A DNA stretch of 64,000 bases, taken from assembly GCA_033063855.1 (NCBI GenBank), contig CP093831.1:7440001-7504000 (forward strand), read 5' to 3'. Shown piece after piece: positions 25,411 through 38,827 of this stretch. The notes under the pieces are model-generated. The model had not been told where the DNA came from and did no database searches. It saw only the letters and a program-made list of their open reading frames with translations. How positions within the stretch are numbered: position 1 is the first letter of the stretch; each line of letters opens with the position of its first letter. A program made the translations under genes and the position numbers. This DNA comes from Smittia aterrima. Lineage: Eukaryota; Arthropoda; Insecta; Diptera; Chironomidae.

Positions 25411-28400
25411 TTATAATCCGCAATCAAAGGACTCACCAAACTCACTATAGCGACTGTCTTGCTTCTGCAGACGCTCTTGGCACGCTTCCAAGTAACTATC
25501 TTGGATTCTGTACATTCCTGAGTTTGCCTGATACATCAGCGTCTCCAAAATGCGCTCGTTCTTGATGGCTTTTGATGGTAAAACGATCTTTATGAGTTCT
25601 TGAGGTGAGATCCGATGAAGCTTCAAGTCCCTAGCGAGACGCTCCATTATACAACGGAATTCTACTTTGGCATCTGTTTTGGCGGAGACCTTCGATTTTA
25701 CCTAACGAAATGGAATATTGTCAATGAAAGCATTAAAATTTACTCAATTAATTTACATTTACCTTATTCTTTGCCCATGCCAACATCGCTTCGAATTTAC
25801 GAACTTCTGGTATCTCCAAGTTACGACACATAATCATCTGCACCATGCTCTCGCTTAAGCTGAGAAAGTCTGGTGTCTGGAACAAGGCATAGCTTCTGGT
25901 TTCGACGAAAGCCAAAATCATATTGACAAGCTCGGAAGCTGACGTGTAACGCCAGTAGTAATTTTCCAGCGAGACAAGCATGGAGCAGATAATATCGATC
26001 CTGAGGAATTGTTTGGCATGATGAAAGCAAGCTTGAAGAAGCTCGGGCAAGTCATAATGCTCTGCAGCGCATATCAGTCCAGGTATGGTTTGACATGTTA
26101 GTGGACAGCTTCCGGTATGTAAATAATCTAATAGCACTCGAAACGTGTCGGGATCAAATTCGATAATAGTAAATTCTGTTTGTGCTAACTTTGCTCGGTC
26201 AACTTTCTGAGCGTCCGCACAAACCGATAAACCTGGAGAAGGAATTAAATTCAATTTGAAGTCGAGCCATGACTGCATCGATGATGAGATTACTTACGAG
26301 GCATTGCTAGTGCATTAGATTTATCCTTCGACGTTCGTTCTTTGCCGTCTTTATCTGTTGAATGCAATTTTCGAGTTAGTAAGAGAGCGTGTGGAACTTT
26401 CTTCTTCATCAAAACTCAATCATACCACAGAGAACAAAAAATAAAATTACGCATTCAACTCACCCGAACAGTCTTGAGACGATGCCCACTTCTTCTTATC
26501 ATCGACATTCAATTGCGAATGTTGCTTTGAACGAATCGAACGACCCCAACCAGCAGTAATCGTGCCGAGACGAGAGAAAGCTCGCTTGACCATTGGCGAT
26601 GAAGGAACACTTTTTGGTCTCGACTCGATGTCGGGAACTTGAAGGAAATTTGAGCTTTTTGGACGATGGTTTTGTGGTGATAGAAGTGTCGGAGCCGGTC
26701 GTGCCAACAACTCAGCAACAGGTACTTGCGGTGATCCGAAGCCAGTTTGAATGCCATAAAGCATTTCCTATGACATGAAGAGAAAATGTTTTTATTGGCA
26801 AAGATTCAATTGTAGCAAATCTCTTTAAATCCTCTGCTGAGCTTATCAATCTCTCATGAAAATTTTATTACTCACCTGAAAGACTCTTGATCGGACTCCG
26901 AGAATCGCTCGAACGCCAATAAATCGTGCTTTCTGCTTTGACTGCCCCACTAGAAAGACCACGTCAAAGAGATGAGAGTTTGTCAAACACGACGGCTCGA
27001 GATTCAGGAAAACACGTGTAAAGTCCTTTGCCAGTTGATCGTAATCTGCTCGAAGGGAAAAACAATAAAATAGAAATTTCGCATAACGATGCGGAAAAAT
27101 CCTTTGCACTTGACGTTTATTACCTTCGAATTGATCTCGAACAGAATCGAGCAGCGGCGAGGAAGGTCGCATGTGACCAATTGGCCTCCAACTGCCTCTC
27201 CGATAAGGCTTCGGTATTTGTCCGGTTTCCGCATGGTTGGCGAGGTTTGCAACAATGTCTTCAAGCATTTGTGAACGAGTACGCTCCTGCATACGAGCAA
27301 ATTTCGGCGCTGAGTACGAGGCCCTCTCCCCATTGACAATCTTTGTCAAAAGCCACTCACTGAAAATTGAATTTTACATTAATGATGACTTGGCATGTTC
27401 CCGTATCCCGCTAATCCAAGCTTACCGGAACATCGAACCTTTCTCGAAGACTGATTGCTCCCAGAGAAAAGGTTTATACGCGCTGACTTCGTCTCTCGTC
27501 ACCACAGAGACTTCATAGCGCGTAGGTTTCCTCTTTATTCTAGCCGAAACCCTTACCTAGAATGGGACGTGAGAGTTTCAATAATTTTAACAACTTAAAG
27601 CACTTTTCTACCACGAAAAGCTTTATCGATTCTCACCAGTATAAAAGTGTGTAAAAAATGGCTCTTAATGCACGCGGGACTAAAGGCAGTATTGTCAGCT
27701 TCCAAAAACACTACGCAGACTATGTCGTTTCCAATGTGTCGCTTGCGCTGTAGCTTTTGCGGGTCGTGTCGCTCGTATGGGAGTTGGGTGCTTACGTGAA
27801 ACATGATTTCGATATTTCGCCAGTTCGTGTAAACAGAGTACAGTCCCGTTAAGTCGTGAACAGTATCTGTTGATTGATGCGATGGTAAGTCGAGATTTAT
27901 GAGCGAATTAGCAAGCGACATTCTTACCTAGGCCACCTTTATATTTGTCAAATCCACGTAATCTTACTTTATCTCCTAACAATTGCAGGAACTCCTCAAA
28001 CATTGGTGAATTCTCATTATTGTCTAAAATTTGTTCTTCCGAGAATTGACCCTGTGGGAGATGAAAGTTTTTCATTGAATTACCTAAATAGAAAAAGCTT
28101 TAGAACTTTCAAGTGACTCACTTCTTTGACGTATATGACACCAACTTTTAGTTCGGATTTAATAAAAACTTGATCCAACTTTAATAACTCTTCAGGGGTA
28201 TCGGGCAGTTGACCAAGTGTAAGAGGTGGATTCAGATTAACTTCCTTTCCCAGCGATCTAACTACTTCTTCTCTGTTATACCTACAGAATGTGAGTTTGG
28301 ATGAGCGATGGAAGGAGAGAGATAAATGTTAGCATTAAGCATGAGCGCGACAGAGAAATCCTCTTTTTATTACCTGTCAGCAAAAACGCATGATGCAGGA

Positions 28401-31400
28401 ATGAGACCGTGAACTGTATACGAAATGGCTCTAACTAATATCCTAAATTGATCACGTCCATTTAATGTTTCCTGTTTTATTGATAGTATAACTGGACCCA
28501 AATCTTCATCGTTTGTAAAGTAGTTCCAATGCTCTGACCCATAAAAGTACTTTTCGTAGGTTTCTTGCTCAACAGATGTGAGTTCGAAGCTTTGTTGTTG
28601 CTCCCACTGCTCTTCGATCGTCGTCTTTCTTCTTGGCACGAAATCCGAATCCTCATCGTCTTCATACAAATCACTGTAATTTCTATCATGCTGTCCGTCG
28701 CCGCTACAGCTTGGTCGCGGCTCGTCGTGGTCTGACTCGCTGTCATCCCAAATCGTGTGTTGATTAATTTGCGCAATCTTCTGTCGCGAGCACTCGATCC
28801 AGTAACCGGGCGTTGGGATTAGAGCATGTGGATATTCCTCGCAAAACTCGTCTACAAAATGAAACCACAACGAAATTAAGGAGAGAGAGAGAGAGAGTTA
28901 ATTTTAATTTGTTTGCACGCACACGCTGCTTTCGAATAAGAAACTTTAATGTCATAATTTACAAAGCACCAGTGGAGACAAAATTCTACACATTCGCTAT
29001 GTGGAGTAGAAAGGCGGCGAACTAGCAGTTCATTTAATTATTATGTGTGAAACGAACGTTCGTCATGTTTCTGGCGGCGCTTCCAACAACAAGAATAGTT
29101 TCTGAAACTTTCCTCAAACACACATCGAACAGAAATATGACAGCAAAAGTTTTCATTGCCAAAAGGCGAATGCTCTTAAATTTTCATTTCAGGCTCGAAG
29201 CATCTGCTTTCTCGCGCAGAAATTGCCAGATTGAGAAATATTATCATTAAGTTGTCGGGTTTGAGGTTGAAACGATAAGAAAAGGAGGGAAAACTGTTAT
29301 CATTGCCAGAACAATGGCCTTAAATTACAAGAAAGACCTCTGTCACCACAGGGCGCATGGCGAGATGAATGCTGCTTATGAATTTTATGCGTCGACATTT
29401 ATTAAAACGGAAAATCTTTTCAGCCTTCCATCATTTCACTTTAATTGTTATGACGAGCGACAGTTTTCCCTGCAAACTCAGAAAGCAAAACCGTTATGGA
29501 CCATTGAGGTATGACGAAGGTTGTATTTTTGAATAAGTGATGAGAGACCTTTGATGCGAATGAATTCCCGGTTGAGTGAAATTTATTCCGAGGATTCCAA
29601 TAAGTCGCTAGAATGTTTGCTTTCAATTTTTCTATCACATTACGTCGCTTCACATTCTATTTTCATCTTCGCTGTAAAAGATTTTCTGCGATGAAAAAGC
29701 GCTCGCTCGATGTCTTCTTGTATCCACCGCTCACTGTAAGGCAAACACCAAGCACATTGTTTAATATGAACGCCTGTTGTAAATCTCACAGCGAATGGTA
29801 ACACAATTCTTCATATCGTCAATGTTCATCGTATGTTTCACTGGAATCCTATTCAATCAAGCTTTTATTTTAAAGCTTTCACGACCCCGTCACAGCCTTC
29901 GAATCGACAAGGAAACCGAGAAATTGTGTATGCACGAGCGTAAGTAAAAAAGCAGAAAGCGTAATGCGATATCCAGTGCTTTAGAAAGGTTCGAACTTCA
30001 GCACGGTGATGATTGAAATTTTATGCGCATTATAGATGTTCTCCTTTTCTTTTTCCATTCTCAATAGCTTCATCATCTTCAGATATTCTTGTCTTAGAGC
30101 CTCAACAATTGTTTGGCGAGAAGATTATTTTCTAACGAAGTTAAAAACTTATCCGCACACCATGTGTCACGTTCCTTTTATGGAGCTTTAAGATCGGAAT
30201 GTTTAATAAACTCTCGAGGATATCACTCGCTTCATCCTCCATCGTTTATGATTTTTATGGCTCTCGATATTATTTTCTCTGCTTTTTTTTGCTTCACATG
30301 TTGTCTAGCGTTATAAATCTCCCGACGATTCTCTGTGTTTTGAAATATTTATTCGCCGCTCAGTCTTGCGTAATTTTTTTTATTCATTTATAAGAGGAAA
30401 TAGAGTCGGGTGGCTATGTTGAAATCGGATACAGGGAGTTTCGTTCAGAGATGTTAATTGACATCTCTAGTTATCGTGAGTTAGGTTTCAAGGAGAAAAA
30501 AGTTGTTCACTTCAAATCCTCTGTTGTTTGATCAGCATTCTACTCACGATCAATAAGTTATTCACAACTTCAATGTAAACTACTCGATGTAAATTAACAT
30601 TTCTGACTCTGGTCGTTGCTTTCTTTCTTTATGCACAATGATACGCCAAAGTTTTACCATCAGGATTAAAATTGCGAAAAAGTTTACAATTACAAAAGTT
30701 ATTCAGGCGCAATCCAAGAAAAGTAAAGTCAACGAGAGAGAAAAGAAAGTATCGAATGAGCTCAAAGTTACACTTCGACTCGTGAAAAAGTTTGGCTGGG
30801 TTAGTAATCAAAGAGCTTTTCTCGCTGTTGTTATACAAAGTCGGAAGAAGTCATGGCTGCGAGGCATCAAAGAAAATTCCACGAGATGCGGTGATGTGAG
30901 TTTCCTTCGACTGTTCATTTGAAAAGGTACAAAACAAGCTTACGACGAGTTAAAGACTTGAAACGGAAAGTTTTACACTCGAATTCATAAATGAACAGGA
31001 TAGCGAGAATCTAAGTGGTTGAAGCACTGCCAGCAGATCTAGTAAAGTGAAACTTATAAACAATGGATGTGAACAATGTTCTCGAGCTGCCACACTTCGT
31101 TCGTTTCACAACGAATTGTATCAAATTTATCTCGCTTATGTACTCGCTGCTAAGGTATACAATGTCATGTTGGAGGTGGAGAAGCAAAGCTCGAGAAATC
31201 AACCTTAATTTGCTGAACAAATTTCACTCTACCCCGAAAAATAAAGAGCGCAAGAATAAAGAAAACTGACGAAACTTTTCCCGTGCCAAAAGCAAATTTC
31301 ATTTTTCGTTTTTTTCGACTTACCTGAACATGCTTGCGGGGGCAATGGGAAGATTAAAGTCGTGGAGCTCTTGCGACGAGCGACGATGGATCCCAGCGAT

Positions 31401-34400
31401 TGTGGTTTGAAACTGCGTAATTGCTGCATGAAATCAGAACATTCCATCAGCGCTACGTCTGTTTAATCAAACAAATGAAGAAAGTTTAAAAATTTTGATC
31501 AAAGTTCCGAGGAAAGAAAAGTTACCTGCAAAATGCAAATCGCATAAAATTTGGTTCTTGAAACGTCTGGCACGTTTTTGGTTGACGCCAGTAAGGTTGA
31601 TGGCACATGAGTTGCACCTCAAACATTCCTCGTGATAATGATGGTTGTCATACAAGGGAGATGGCTCTGTAAGGAAATGAAATGATGTTCGAAGAGAGGA
31701 AAAGAGAAAAAATCACGTGTGAATAAATTTCCTTTCACATCGATGACTAAGTTAGAAAGCAGAAAAAAAATGATTCCTCGGAATGCGTATGTCGTTAGCA
31801 AACAGGGAGTGAAATAAGAAGAAGGCAACATGTGGAAAATTGTTGGAGACGAACATTAACTAAATAATGATTAGAATAATTAGATGAAACATCAACTATA
31901 GCACTAACAGGCGTCGCTTATGTTTTTGAGGCAGCCTTGATGTCAATTAAGGAAATTATCGAATCAAAAATTTTAGTATCAAGCCGACAACCGTGAATTT
32001 AACGACGATAGGGCAAAGTGAGAAAGTCGTAAAGACTCTCGCTTTGCGTCGCTTGCTCGTCTCACAATACACCGGAGCTTTGAACTTGTTGCTTCGTGAA
32101 AACTTTCAACTCCTTCGAAGAGAAGAAAACTCAATTTATTCCCGAAGCGTATAAAATGTTTTACGATTCGTTTTTAGTGTAGAGACGATGAAAAGGAATT
32201 GAATGTGCTCGCCCGAGAGCTTTCTAAGTTTCCTTTGCTCCGTACTTTGCGATGCAGCGAGTGAAAAAAAAGCATAAAATTGTCAGAAGAAAAGTACACA
32301 ACTTTCCATTTTCCACTCTCTCTCTTAGTAAAAAAACATGGAAACTTGATACTTTTCTTCCTCTTTACTCTTTTTTGTGGCGTGTTGAAGGAAAAAGACA
32401 AAATGAAATATTTTTTTTTCGCTTCGTCCTACAACTCGTCTTATTATTCACATTCTTACGTTTTGTGCTTTTAATTTTGAAATTTTTTCTCGGACTGTTG
32501 CGATAAACTGTCCACGCGAACCTTACGGGATCCACGATAAACTTAGATTGTCACAACTTCACTCAGGGCGACAAACTCTAGCAACAGTTTGTGATACCGA
32601 TCAAGTTTAATTCTTTTCAACAACAAGAGTTTCAATGCTTCAACTTTAATCTCTCAAGATTCATTATTTCACTTTTCTCTTTCACCTTTTTTCTCCTTTC
32701 ACAAAAAAAAATTTATTCAACTCAACAAGCAGATTCACTTCATGAATTTTTCTTTCTTATCTATAACATCGTTTCGGGAAGTTCGCGACTCAACTGAGAG
32801 AGATTTTTATAAGCACTGAAGAGCATGGGCGATGTGAAAAAAAAGGTCAAGGAATGCTACGACGAAGTGAAGATATTTTCCATCAGCTCGATGGAATCCT
32901 CGTTGGAAAAGTGGAAGGTCTTGGAAAAACTCATCTCTAATGGAAGTAAAGGGTGGATTTATTAACAGACGATGCTGGAAGGGCGATTATTCCATTAGCA
33001 TTTTAACGTGATTGAGTTTGCAATACTTCCTCGATCCGTGTGGGAAAAAGTTTGATGTTGAGATAGCGAAAGCCATGCGTTTTAAATTCTAAAAGGGGGG
33101 AAACTATCCAAATACCTTCGGTGCTAATGATATTGGTTTTAAATGAAATTATATCGAGTTCATTAAGGACAGAATCATGCGTATGGCAAAAATGTCATTT
33201 GCCTGTCAAATTAAATGTTTGTACACAGACTCAATTCAATTTTTCAATTATATCCTCTACACAACCTTCCCCTACTCAACCTCTCGATTCGATGGACATT
33301 TTCCCGAAGAGAAAGAATGGCATTTTATGATTAATCTACATCGAGTGTTTCTGAATATTAAGTAAAGTGGAATATTTTGGGAATCGTTCATTCATGCTGT
33401 CACTCTTGTGAAAATAATTTAACTTAATTGAGTTAGTCGAGCGTAGAGTTTAATTTCACAGCTAATTTACATGAAAATATTTCATATTGCAGCGTGAATT
33501 TGGGCGAAGAAAGTTTGCCTTATCATAATTTTTATGGTTGGAAAATCTGTCGAGGAGATAAAGCGAGGACAAGATTACATGAAAAACGATTCTATCGAGT
33601 CGTGGAGCAACAACAACGCCTGAAGCTCATACGCTCGTATTTCTGTAAGATCTCGAGACTCAATGTTCCGTAATGGAAAATATTTAAATTTTCCTACTGA
33701 GCCGAGATACGAAGGCAAAGTTTTTCATCTCTCTACGCCCCAAATTCAATAAGAGATCAATAAGAAAGAAATTTCAAAGTTCATTGTGATGGATGTTATG
33801 AAAATTGAAGGCAGAACACAACAGCGGAGATAAAAAAAATGTTTCGGTAAGATAACAGAAAAGTTTCTCTCGGCTCGAAACTTACCCGTTTGTGTAGATG
33901 AATCGAAGAATGTGCTAGTGGTTTCAACTTCCAGAAATAAAGTGGAAAGAAAACATTTACTTTTTAATTGGATGCTTGATGATTGTTAATAAATCCTACC
34001 AGTCATTGTCCCAATGGTTCCATCAATTATCTGAGCGCAAGAGTCTAAACAGGAGAAAGAGATTATAAAATGAAATCTCACCCGCTTTTGAATTATTTGG
34101 GATGATTTGCTCTTACCTCGTCTGCCTCGATACCTAAAAAAAGGGTTTATGAAAGATGAAGAGAGAGAGATTGAAAATGCTGATGCGTTCAGAGCAATTA
34201 ATGAGTTCATTGTTAAAACAAACCTTTGGCAAACATCATCGGATTGCGAACTTTGGCGCCTGAAGTTTCGACAACGTATCATTTCTTCAGTTGTACTTTG
34301 CCTTCGAAAGCCTCGAGCGATGAGGATTTCTTCTGTTGTGCTTGATTGTCGTCTGATTGCTTGGGGTCGGGGTGCACATTCGATAGGTTGGTTGGGGATG

Positions 34401-35862
34401 CGGCCAGGGCTTGGATCTCTGTAAGAAAATATCTGTAAGAATCTTGACACACCTTTGGATAATTAGCAAGTAATCACTACCGGGAGCTGCAGCAGCTGCT
34501 CGATTCAGGAGAACGAGGCGTTCTTGCCGCAGATGATGATTGTCTTCGCAATTTGCTACGCCTTCTGGGACTGCCCTCTCGTTCGTGGCTTCTGTCAGGT
34601 GATAAATGTGCACGAGAGTCACGTCTACTTCTGCAAGATTAACAATTTAAATTTATTCGATTGCTTAGCGTCGTTGAGACTCTTTACTTTGAGGTATTGA
34701 TGTCGGGACTTAAGCTATCTCGTCGGGCTTGTCTCTCACATAGACTGACACCTTCAGCTGGACCACCTTCTGAGGGACTTAGAGCAGGTTGTTGCGGTTG
34801 AGAGCCTCGCCTTGACCACGAGGGAGTACAAGACTCATCGTAAGCGGTTGCTTGCCTTTGCAGTCTCGATTCCCTTCGGCTATTCATTCGACTGTTACAT
34901 TGCGTCGTCGAGTCACGTCGACCGGATTTCGCCACTTCGAATTTGGGACTTGTCGCGGGTGGAGTAACGGAACTCATAATTATTGTCGGCATGGGAATGG
35001 ATTGCGATGATGAATCAACTTGTTGTGGATATAATGGGCCCGAATCGGCAGAGCTTGTCGATGGTCGCTGCTCCTGTCGAAAATTTGGCATTTCAGGTGC
35101 GGCTAATGAATCACGTCGCTTTCTTTGAACGCCAATAACCTTAGGGGGTGGAACACAACCTGTTTGAATCGAGTCACGTCTCGATCCTCGATTGCTTGAG
35201 TCACCTGAACCTCTTCTTGAGCCATTGCGCGTCGTTGATTGTTCGACCGATACTGAAACATTGGGAATCTCTTGATTTTCTTTTTCGCCATCCTTTCGGT
35301 TCCAAATCTTTGCTAGCTCGGACGTGTGTGAGTCTCTTCTTGATCTCATGCTCTTGATGCCCGAGTCGGCACTCGACTCTCTTCGCTTTCTCAGCGGGGG
35401 TGCATGTTGTGGAGTGTATTGATCATTGCTGATACGGTGCCATGGCAAGCTTCTCGCTAAGTCAGCCAATGTTTCCCGTCGATTTAAGGGCGGTTTCTGA
35501 TTTCTTTTTGACCCCGTGCCACTCCACTCACGAAGAATGTCAGTTAATTGAGCTAGTGAACTTCTTCGACGATTTCTGTTGGGCGGAGGTGAAGTGCTAG
35601 GGGGCGATTGACCTGATATCTGAGCTGCTGAATCTCGGCGACCACCCAAACGTTGACGGATTGTCGATTCACACTCCTAAAATGGAAAGAGTCGTCATTA
35701 TATTTCTAGTTATGAATTTGGCAATGTCAAAATGTCAGAAAAAATTAAATTGAAATTTACTTGTTCCCGCATCAAATCATCCCATCCATTGCCGCCGCTC
35801 CATACTAAACCCACTTGATGGCTCATGATTGGTAAGTTGCAAACGAAGCATATCGCCGTCAT
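25411..35862 (-). CDS. LIM-like + Rap-GAP + BTB/BACK multidomain protein with RRxS array
   Basis: Nineteen exons join in phase without a stop into 1474 residues: 35761-35862, 34688-35676, 34481-34630, 34224-34418, 34117-34133, 34000-34044, 31526-31666, 31324-31458, 28374-28851, 28122-28281, 27928-28051, 27637-27866, 27426-27556, 27124-27359, 26876-27045, 26464-26767, 26298-26354, 25763-26232, 25411-25701. Residues 1-480 are disordered with RRx(S/T) motifs. Residues 485-546 form a LIM-like module (HEECLRCNSC, CDLH). The Rap-GAP domain spans about 600-1000, with PGYWIE, FHVSTQLPY and the Asn-thumb motif RKRHIGND (catalytic Asn about 892), so it should be active on Rap1-type GTPases. A BTB domain (DVVFLVG…GVRAILGVRSRVFQEMLYG) is split by a Ser-rich insert at about 1105-1240 and resumes with IIEFDPDTFRVLLDYLHTG; a BACK-like tail follows. 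The start ATG follows a good acceptor, implying a 5' non-coding exon. Overlapping separate transcripts cannot be excluded. Confidence 0.85.
28852..31323 (-). other. intron of the Rap-GAP gene
   Basis: This 2.5 kb intron separates the LIM-side exons from the Rap-GAP exons. It includes a short (GA)n tract at about 28881-28898. Plus-strand frames are short and lack splice or family signals. Its length is what one would expect if an internal promoter produced a Rap-GAP-only isoform, but no promoter motif is evident. Confidence 0.5.
31667..33999 (-). other. intron of the Rap-GAP gene
   Basis: This 2.3 kb intron lies between the exon with the first half of the LIM-like module and the exon with its second half. 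No coding exon or repeat could be supported within it. Confidence 0.5.
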
Positions 35863-38827
35863 TGTCCTGTGGAACCGAGTACAAAAGTTATTAAATATCC
35901 AAAATGTCGCTCGCTCAATGGTAACAAGGAAAATGCATTCAATAGTCCCCAATTAAAAGTTTCCAATTTGCAAATAGAAGACAAAAGGCCATGCAAACGT
36001 TTCAACATTGTTCTCAGCAACAATTTCAATGGAAGCAGCGTATTTTAGCAATGAATTAGTGTGTCAGTGTGTAAGTGTTGTTATCAGAGTTAGAAGAGCA
36101 TTATCGTCATGGATTTTAGCTTTCGAAAACCATCAAAACGTCACAAAAATCATAAAATTGTGCGAAATGTGAAACTGAGATTATTTTTTTTTATTCCAAA
36201 CGATATTTGAAGCTAGACGATGATGTGTCGTTGCAATGGAAAAAAAGCTTTCCCAGTTCAACAAGGTTTCATTCTTCTCATCTATCTTCATATATTTCAG
36301 TCGATCTCTCGCATCTAATGCATTGTTGAGTCTCCCGTTCCAAAGCATAAGAACGAATAAAAAATATACAATTTAATGTCAGCAGACTTGTTTCATCATG
36401 CGTATCCACAAAGATTTATGCACCTGTCGTGTTGAATTTCTCATTCACAGATTTATAAGCTTTAAACTTTTTACTTTCATTGAAAGTGTGAGAGAAGAAT
36501 GAATATTTCTATTCGATCATAACAAAGTGCATCAAACGACAGGAAGAGTTGATAATGAGAAGAAAAACTTAAGAAGCAATGAATGGCCAACTGCTGCTGA
36601 AGCTTTTTTACTGCCACGAAACTTTTTCCAACTGTGATAGAAAAAGTTTCGTTTGCTAATGGAAAGCGACGCAAATTTGGCAGCAAACGCTGCTGATGAA
36701 ATTCGATGCAAACCAACAAATCAATCAATCAATTATAGAGTGAATGTATCAAGCATAACACGTGAGATTATATTATTGAAAGTAATCGTCCTTGACCCAA
36801 ATTTCCCTCTCCACTTGACCTGTAATGTCGCATCTTTGCCATAACTCATATTTATAAGTGGCGAGTGCGACTCTGCACTTGTCGAAGATATCTCGCCTCC
36901 CTTCTCTCGCTGGTACTGATCAATGTCTGACTTTTCTTTTGTTCTGCTGTCTCAATTAACAACGTAAACGTTTCGCTATTCATTAGACATTCTTTTTATT
37001 TATCTATCTTGCAAGCTCGAGTAAAAAGCTTTGCTCGTTTATTCGTAATTTTTGTGGTGAGGGAAAAGTTTTAATCTTTTATATCTTTTCTCTGTTTATC
37101 TTTTACTTTTTTTTTTGCTCACAATATGAACCTGAATGAGAGAACGAGAAGAAGAAAAAATTATGAATTTATCAAATAACGCACAGAGAAAGATTTTTTA
37201 GGACGACAAAGCCGATTGGCGTTGTACAGAAGAAAAAAGAAAACTGAAGGTGACAGTCGTCGTGGCGATTTAGATAATTATACTCCTTTCGTTTGAAGTA
37301 GTTTGTTTATGACAATTTTTCATCCGCAGCTTTTCTCATCTAATTAAAACTTTTCCTATTGCTTTCCTCAAAGGTATTTTCCATCCTTTCTCGAGAAATC
37401 CACAAAGCGGTTTCAATTCAAAATCTGATCGATTGAACGTGAAAGTTTGTCGATTGACAACGAGCTTTCGAAGTGGTTCCCTTGAGAATCACTTGTTGCT
37501 TGAAGAACAACTCTAGAGTTATCAGGGGAGAAAGAGAGCTTTTGCATTCGGCAACTGAGAGTGCGCATTGAAAAGCTCAGTTAGCCTGAAAATTTTCTTG
37601 TTTTTTTGTAGTGGGGAGCGAAAGGTTTAGGAGTAGGGATAGCAGCGAACGCACTCAATAAATTGAAACCCGAGACTAAGTAGAGAAATTAATTTCTGAA
37701 TAATCCTCTTGAATCATCTCATGGTAATTTATAAAATTATTGGTGCGTTAGGCGTGCTTATGGATTGCTGCTAAGAGAAGGTTACAGCTTATTACGGTTA
37801 CTTCCCAAGCCCTTAATTGACCTGAATATTGCTGACCAAAAACTCAAGCTGAAGCAATTTCATCGTTGAATAAATGTACGCTCTAAATAACTTGTTATCT
37901 CAGGTCAGAGAGGAGTGAGCATTCGAAGATAAAGCTCTTGTCTATTTTTAGTTCTAATTGAAACTCCTGATGAGACTCAATGACCTAATTTCTTCAGCAA
38001 CATGTACGCAAATCCATTTCGAACCGAACGAAAATCATATAATCGAAATTCCTCTCGGTTGACGAGAGAGATCTGCTTGAGAGCAATTAGATGCTTTGCC
38101 TTCTCGGCAAATACTTTTTTTTTAAGATAATGTAGGCAACATGTGTAAACATAGTGAAGGAATCCTAATGAGCTTCATTGAGACGACATGTTCAACAAAA
38201 CCATGAGACATGAGATTATTATTTATGTCGGAGAAAGCTTTATGAAGTTGTCGTAAAGCAATAAGGGAGAGAGCGGATGGTTTGAGGAGGAAGGGATGAT
38301 GAAGCAGCGGTGGCGAAAGAAAAAGGCAGAAATTGAAACGGTAAACAATAATTTCCGCAAGCGTCGACAGAGCTGAGAGCATAATTATTTTCAATTGTTT
38401 AATGAAATCCTAATGGAAAGACAACGGCCCAAAGGCGTCTAAACAGTAAAAATAATATTTTCCTCCTTTCCGTCCTCCCTGCGCTTTATTTTGATTTGTA
38501 AATGTCGTCGGAAAATGGGAGCAACCTGACCAAGCACATTTTATATCCTCACCACTTGACCTTTCAAAAAAAGTGACTTTTATTCGTTTCCTCTACCGAT
38601 CACAAAAAGAGAAAAACCCGAAGAAACAAAGTGACTTTGGTGAAATAAATTCATTCCGATGGTCGGTAATGAAATTTGCGTGGGGTAGGCGGAAGGACAG
38701 AGTGGAGAAAGCTAAATCAGCAATTCATTAGATGTTCAATTGATGTTGGCAGGTAGTAAACTGCTCGATATCGTCTTTCAACCTCTGTCGACCACGCAAC
38801 CATCGAGAAAAAGGCAAATTTACTCAC

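Noticed and set aside
26233..26297. An exon starting at 26272 or at the ATG at 26278 for the second BTB half
   Set aside because: The putative intron before it would be only 25 nt and the phase would not match. The acceptor at 26233-26234 (TTCTCCAG) gives a 65-nt intron and the correct frame.
28881..28898. (GA)n microsatellite
   Set aside because: Too short and common in insect introns to deserve a separate finding.
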